This document shows positions 59,803 to 64,000 of a stretch of DNA of 64,000 bases, piece after piece (position 1 is the stretch's first letter; each line of letters starts with the position of its first letter). Both the position numbers and the translations under genes were made by a program. Where the stretch lies: the NCBI RefSeq assembly GCF_000021325.1, contig NC_011365.1:62001-126000 (forward strand), in the 5' to 3' direction. This DNA is from Gluconacetobacter diazotrophicus PA1 5. Lineage in GTDB: Bacteria > Pseudomonadota > Alphaproteobacteria > Acetobacterales > Acetobacteraceae. The notes below the pieces were generated by a model, which ran no database searches, had not been told where the DNA came from, and saw only the letters and a list, made by a program, of their open reading frames with translations.

Positions 59803-62800
59803 GGGCACCCGGGACGGAACACGCCGGCTGGGCCACCATCTGGGGGGCACCGGACGGATTCGACGCCTTTCTGGTGGCACGCCGGGCCCGCGAGCATGAC
59901 GGGCCCGTGCTGCATGTCGCACGGGACGATGCCGGCATGGCGCGGATCGGCGAATTGCTGTCCTTCGTCGCCCCCAATGCCGAAATCCTGCGTTTTCCGT
60001 CCTGGGACTGCCTGCCGTACGATCGCGTGTCGCCCAATCCGGCGATCGTCGCCGAACGCGTCGCCACCCTGACGCGGCTGCTGGAACCGGCGACGGCGCC
60101 GCGCATCGTGCTGACCACGGTCGGCGGCCTGGTCCAGCGCGTGGCGCCCCGCGCCGCCTTTCGCGGCCAGTCCCTGACCCTGGCCGCCGGCGACAGCCTG
60201 GACCAGGCCCTGCTGATCGACCTGCTGGTGGCCGCCGGCTACAACCGCACCGACACGGTGATGGAACCGGGGGAATTCGCCACCCGCGGCGGCATCTTCG
60301 ATATCTTCCCCTCGGGCGAGGCCGAGCCGGTGCGGCTGGACCTGTTCGGGGACGAGGTCGAGAACATCCGCCGCTTCGACCCCGCCACCCAGCGCTCGTC
60401 GGACCGGCTGGACCGGTTCGTCATGCGTCCGGTGGCCGATTTCACCCTGGACCAGGCCAGCATCTCGCGCTTCCGGACCGGCTGGCGCGACCTGTTCGGG
60501 CCGGCGGCGGCCTCCGATCCGCTTTATGAACATGTGTCGGACGGGCGGCGCCATGCCGGGCTGGAACATTGGCTGCCGCTGTTCCACGAGCATCTGGAAA
60601 CGCTGGTCGATTACCTGCCGGGCGTGTCGATCATCCTGGCCCATCAGGTCGAGGACGTCCTGGCCGCGCGGCTGGAGATGATCGCCGATCATTTCGAGGC
60701 CCGGCGCCAGCCGGTGCGCGAGGGCGAAGTCCCGTACCGCGCGCTGCCGCCCCACCTGATGTACCTGGACCGCAAGGGATGGGACGGAATCCTGTCCGGC
60801 CACCCGGTGATGCTGTTCAGCCCCTTCGCCCGTCCGGACAATGCCGGGGGCGTGGATGCCGGGGGGCGGCCGGGCATCCTGTTCGCCAGCGTCGCGGGGG
60901 GCGGGGCGCGTGAGAACGTGTTCGCGATGCTGGATACGCAGGTCCGGCAATGGGCCGAGACCGGGCGCCGCGCCTACGTGTCGGCCTGGACCCGGGGATC
61001 GCGCGAGCGGATCGCGACATTGCTGCGCGAGCACGGCATGCGGGTCGAGACGTTCGATGGCTGGGCCCGCGCGCAGGATCTGCCGCCCGGCACCGTGGGC
61101 CTGCTGACGCTGGGCCTGGAACGTGGCTTCATCGCCGACAACCTGGCCTTCGTGTCCGAGCAGGACCTGCTGGGCGAGCGGATTTCCCGCCCGCCGCGCC
61201 GGCGCAAGAAGGCCGACCAGTTCATTGCCGAGGCGTCGGAAATCGCCGAGGGCGACCTGGTGGTCCATCAGGATTACGGCATCGGCCGCTATGACGGGCT
61301 GGAGACGATCGGCGTCGGCACCGCGCCGCATGACTGCCTGCGCCTGATCTATGACGGGAACGAGAAACTGTTCCTGCCGGTCGAAAATATCGAACTGCTC
61401 AGCCGCTTCGGGTCCGACCAGGCGGGGGTGGCGCTGGACAAGCTGGGCGGGGCCTCGTGGCAGAACCGCAAGGCCCGGATGAAGCAGCGCATCCGCGACA
61501 TGGCGGGCGAACTGATCCGCACCGCCGCCCTGCGCGCGTTGCGCGAGGCCCCCAGCATGACCCCGGCCGAGGGGATGTGGGACGAGTTCTGCGCGCGCTT
61601 CCCCTTCGTCGAGACCGAGGACCAGTCCCGCGCCATCGCCGACGTGCTGGAGGACATGGGGTCGGGCCGCCCGATGGACCGGCTGGTGTGCGGCGATGTG
61701 GGCTTCGGCAAGACCGAGGTCGCGCTGCGCGCGGCCTTCGTCGCCGCCCTGTCCGGCGCCCAGGTGGCGGTGGTGGTGCCGACCACGCTGCTGGCGCGAC
61801 AGCATTTCCGCACCTTCTCGGCCCGTTTCTCCGGCCTGCCGATCACGGTGGCGCAATTGTCGCGCATGGTCACGCCCAAGGAGGCGACCGCCGTGCGCAA
61901 GGGGCTGGCCGACGGCACGATCAACATCGTCATCGGCACCCACGCGCTGCTGGCCAAGGGCGTGCAGTTCGCCGACCTGGAACTGCTGATCATCGACGAG
62001 GAGCAGCATTTCGGCGTCGCGCACAAGGAGAAGCTGAAGGCGCTGCGCGAGGACGTGCATGTGCTGACCCTGTCGGCCACCCCGCTGCCGCGTACTTTGC
62101 AACTGGCCCTGACCGGCGTGCGGGAGATGAGCCTGATTGCGACCCCGCCCACCGACCGGCTGGCGGTGCGGACCTTCATCATGCCGTTCGACAGCGTGGT
62201 GATCCGCGAGGCGATCCAGCGCGAGCGGTTTCGCGGCGGGCAGATCTTCTGCGTCGTGCCCCGGATCGAGGATCTGGACCGCATGGCCGCCCGCCTGCAG
62301 GACATCGTGCCCGACGCGCGCCTGGTCCAGGCACATGGCCGCCTGACCCCGACCGAGCTGGAACGGGTGATGACCGAATTCAGCGACGGCAAATACGACA
62401 TCCTGCTGTCCACCAACATCGTGGAAAGCGGGCTGGACATGCCGGCGGTGAACACGCTGATCATCCATCGCGCGGACATGTTCGGGCTGGGGCAGCTCTA
62501 TCAGTTGCGCGGCCGCGTCGGGCGCGGCAAGCAGCGGGGCTATGCCTACCTGACCTGGCCGCAGACCCATGTCCTGTCGGCCGCCGCCGAAAAGCGGCTG
62601 GAGGTCATGCAGACCCTGGATACGCTGGGGGCGGGCTTTACCCTGGCGTCGCACGACCTGGACCTGCGCGGGGCGGGCAACCTGCTGGGCGACGAGCAAT
62701 CGGGCCATATCCGCGAGGTCGGGATCGAGCTGTACCAGCAGATGCTGGAGGACGCGGTCGCGGAACTGCGGGTCGAAAAGGGCCGGCGCAAGGCGCAGGA

Positions 62801-63269
62801 CCGCGACTGGACCCCGAACATCATCCTGGGCCTGCCGGTTCTGATCCCCGAAACCTACGTGCCCGACCTGCCGGTCCGGCTGGGCCTGTACCGGCGCATC
62901 GCCGGGCTGGCCAATGACGCCGAAATCGAGGCGATGGAGGCGGAACTGGTCGACCGGTTCGGGACGATGCCGGACGAGGTGCGCAACCTGCTGGACGTCG
63001 TCGCGATCAAGCGCCTGTGCCGCGAGGCCGGGGTCGAGCGGCTGGAGGCCGGGCCGAAGGGCATGGTGATCCAGTTCCGCGGTAACAGTTTCGCCAACCC
63101 GGGTGGATTGGTGACCTGGATCGCGGCACATAAGGAAGGCAATGTCCGCCTGCGCCCGGACCACAAGCTGGCCCTGGTGCGGGAGATGACGAACGCGCAG
63201 CGCATTCGCCTGGCCAAGGACACGGTCCAGACGCTGGGCCGCCTCGCGGGTCAGGAGAAGGCGGCCTGA
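59799..63269 (+). CDS. mfd: Transcription-repair coupling factor
   Basis: Removes stalled RNA polymerase at DNA damage and recruits UvrA. Domains in order: UvrB-like module (to about 350), RNAP-interaction CarD-like domain (EGDLVVHQDYGIGRYDGLE, about 485-500), RecG-like helicase with GDVGFGKT (about 631-638) and DEEQHFG (about 730), then QLRGRVGRGKQRGYA, and the C-terminal TRCF domain. Length 1156 matches E. coli Mfd (1148). Coupled to sdhE. Confidence 0.97.
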   Translation: MRAPGTEHAGWATIWGAPDGFDAFLVARRAREHDGPVLHVARDDAGMARIGELLSFVAPNAEILRFPSWDCLPYDRVSPNPAIVAERVATLTRLLEPATAPRIVLTTVGGLVQRVAPRAAFRGQSLTLAAGDSLDQALLIDLLVAAGYNRTDTVMEPGEFATRGGIFDIFPSGEAEPVRLDLFGDEVENIRRFDPATQRSSDRLDRFVMRPVADFTLDQASISRFRTGWRDLFGPAAASDPLYEHVSDGRRHAGLEHWLPLFHEHLETLVDYLPGVSIILAHQVEDVLAARLEMIADHFEARRQPVREGEVPYRALPPHLMYLDRKGWDGILSGHPVMLFSPFARPDNAGGVDAGGRPGILFASVAGGGARENVFAMLDTQVRQWAETGRRAYVSAWTRGSRERIATLLREHGMRVETFDGWARAQDLPPGTVGLLTLGLERGFIADNLAFVSEQDLLGERISRPPRRRKKADQFIAEASEIAEGDLVVHQDYGIGRYDGLETIGVGTAPHDCLRLIYDGNEKLFLPVENIELLSRFGSDQAGVALDKLGGASWQNRKARMKQRIRDMAGELIRTAALRALREAPSMTPAEGMWDEFCARFPFVETEDQSRAIADVLEDMGSGRPMDRLVCGDVGFGKTEVALRAAFVAALSGAQVAVVVPTTLLARQHFRTFSARFSGLPITVAQLSRMVTPKEATAVRKGLADGTINIVIGTHALLAKGVQFADLELLIIDEEQHFGVAHKEKLKALREDVHVLTLSATPLPRTLQLALTGVREMSLIATPPTDRLAVRTFIMPFDSVVIREAIQRERFRGGQIFCVVPRIEDLDRMAARLQDIVPDARLVQAHGRLTPTELERVMTEFSDGKYDILLSTNIVESGLDMPAVNTLIIHRADMFGLGQLYQLRGRVGRGKQRGYAYLTWPQTHVLSAAAEKRLEVMQTLDTLGAGFTLASHDLDLRGAGNLLGDEQSGHIREVGIELYQQMLEDAVAELRVEKGRRKAQDRDWTPNIILGLPVLIPETYVPDLPVRLGLYRRIAGLANDAEIEAMEAELVDRFGTMPDEVRNLLDVVAIKRLCREAGVERLEAGPKGMVIQFRGNSFANPGGLVTWIAAHKEGNVRLRPDHKLALVREMTNAQRIRLAKDTVQTLGRLAGQEKAA

Positions 63270-63327
63270 CCCCCTGGCCCCTGATCACGACATACCATCG
63301 CGACGACAACACTGAAGGACAGGCAAG

Positions 63328-64000
63328 ATGAAGATTGATCTGGCGGGCAAGAGCGCGATCGTCACCGGCTCGACGGCCGGTATCGGGCTGGCCATTGCCG
63401 TGGCCCTGGCCGAAACCGGGGCCGAAGTCATCGTCAACGGCCGCAGCCAGGCCCGGGTGGACGAGGCCATGGCCCATATCCGCGTCCGCATGCCCACCGC
63501 CCGGCTGCGCGGGGTTCCCGGCGACCTGGGAACCGGCGAGGGGATCGACAGCTTCATCCGCACCATCCCCCAGGCCGACATCCTGGTGAACAATCTGGGC
63601 ATCTTCGAGCAGGAAGACTTCCTGAAGACGTCCGACGCCGACTGGCAGCGCTTCTTCGACGTCAACGTCATGAGCGGCGTGCGCCTGACCCGGCATTACC
63701 TGCCCGGCATGGTCGAGCGGAAATGGGGCCGGGTGGTGTTCATTTCCAGCGAATCGGCGCTGAACATCCCGGCCGACATGATCGCCTACGGCTTTACCAA
63801 GGCCGCGCAGGTCGCGATCGCCCGGGGCATCGCCGAGAGCGTCCCGGGAACCGGCGTCACCGTCAATTCGGTGCTGCCCGGCCCGACGCGCACCGAAGGC
63901 GTGATGGAGATGTTCGAGAAGGCGGCCCGCGAAAGCGGGCGCACGGTGCAGGATGTCGTGGACGAATTCATTCCCGCGCACCGTCCCACCTCGCTGATCC
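63328..64000 (+). CDS. SDR-family oxidoreductase (3' end cut by the window)
   Basis: Short-chain dehydrogenase, 224 residues visible with no stop before the window ends. The Rossmann motif TGSTAGIG is at residues 13-20, NNLG at 88-91 and the catalytic Ser region FISSES with Tyr154/Lys158 in YGFTKAA. Full SDRs are about 250-270 residues, so about 30-40 are missing. The ATG at 63328 has GGAC/AGGC upstream. The substrate is not resolvable. Confidence 0.9.
   Translation, partial: MKIDLAGKSAIVTGSTAGIGLAIAVALAETGAEVIVNGRSQARVDEAMAHIRVRMPTARLRGVPGDLGTGEGIDSFIRTIPQADILVNNLGIFEQEDFLKTSDADWQRFFDVNVMSGVRLTRHYLPGMVERKWGRVVFISSESALNIPADMIAYGFTKAAQVAIARGIAESVPGTGVTVNSVLPGPTRTEGVMEMFEKAARESGRTVQDVVDEFIPAHRPTSLI

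Overview
The window is GC-rich chromosomal DNA from an acetic acid bacterium (Alphaproteobacteria, Acetobacteraceae; Gluconacetobacter/Komagataeibacter-like). The strongest clue is a citrate synthase gene a few kilobases from aarC, the succinyl-CoA:acetate CoA-transferase that closes the TCA cycle of acetate-resistant acetic acid bacteria. Conserved alphaproteobacterial gene orders support this: miaB-phoH-ybeY-corC, xseB-ispA-dxs-tlyA, kdsB-pheA divergent from a cytochrome c gene, and recG / sdhE-mfd. The species is an inference. Most of the window is housekeeping genes in tight operons. I saw no phage, transposase, CRISPR array or secondary-metabolite cluster.

Layout. 1-7.7 kb: murI and pyrE, an orphan small gene, then gltA, a SixA-type phosphatase, chorismate mutase, a metallophosphatase and a small membrane protein, facing aarC. 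7.7-18 kb: a seven-gene minus-strand block, miaB-phoH-ybeY-corC-BASS transporter-DsbA-like-smc, ending in an unusually long SMC. 18-24.7 kb: an intergenic region with RNA-like hairpins and a perfect palindrome, then tamA-tamB (outer-membrane assembly). tamB carries a +1 frameshift. 24.7-27 kb: a small inverted-repeat element, a second frameshifted gene (TPR protein) and a response regulator. 27-32 kb: a fatty acid hydroxylase and PACE pair, carD, a bestrophin, and glutathione-dependent formaldehyde detoxification (frmA-fghA). 32-41 kb: a ten-gene minus-strand run of isoprenoid, RNA-modification, arginine and translation genes. 41-48.5 kb: a ROK sugar kinase, rlmE-ppx, tRNA-Gln, a membrane diguanylate cyclase, a UrcA-family protein and a low-GC sulfotransferase-like gene next to tRNA-Thr. 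49-64 kb: serA, hisN, cytochrome c, kdsB-pheA, dapA-smpB, a two-domain cold-shock protein, an LpxR-like lipid A deacylase, recG, sdhE-mfd and a truncated SDR gene.

How the genes connect. GltA and AarC together route acetate through citrate and back from succinyl-CoA. Monofunctional chorismate mutase and prephenate dehydratase supply phenylalanine. xseB-ispA-dxs starts isoprenoid (hopanoid, quinone) synthesis. TamA/TamB, KdsB and LpxR all concern the outer membrane. The most notable non-coding structure is between 18.2 and 18.4 kb and around 24.7-24.9 kb. An 86-bp core from the latter recurs, without gaps, at 42.4 kb. I found no convincing new multi-gene system; the leads are the small element family, the RNA candidate, the two frameshifts and a few orphan genes.
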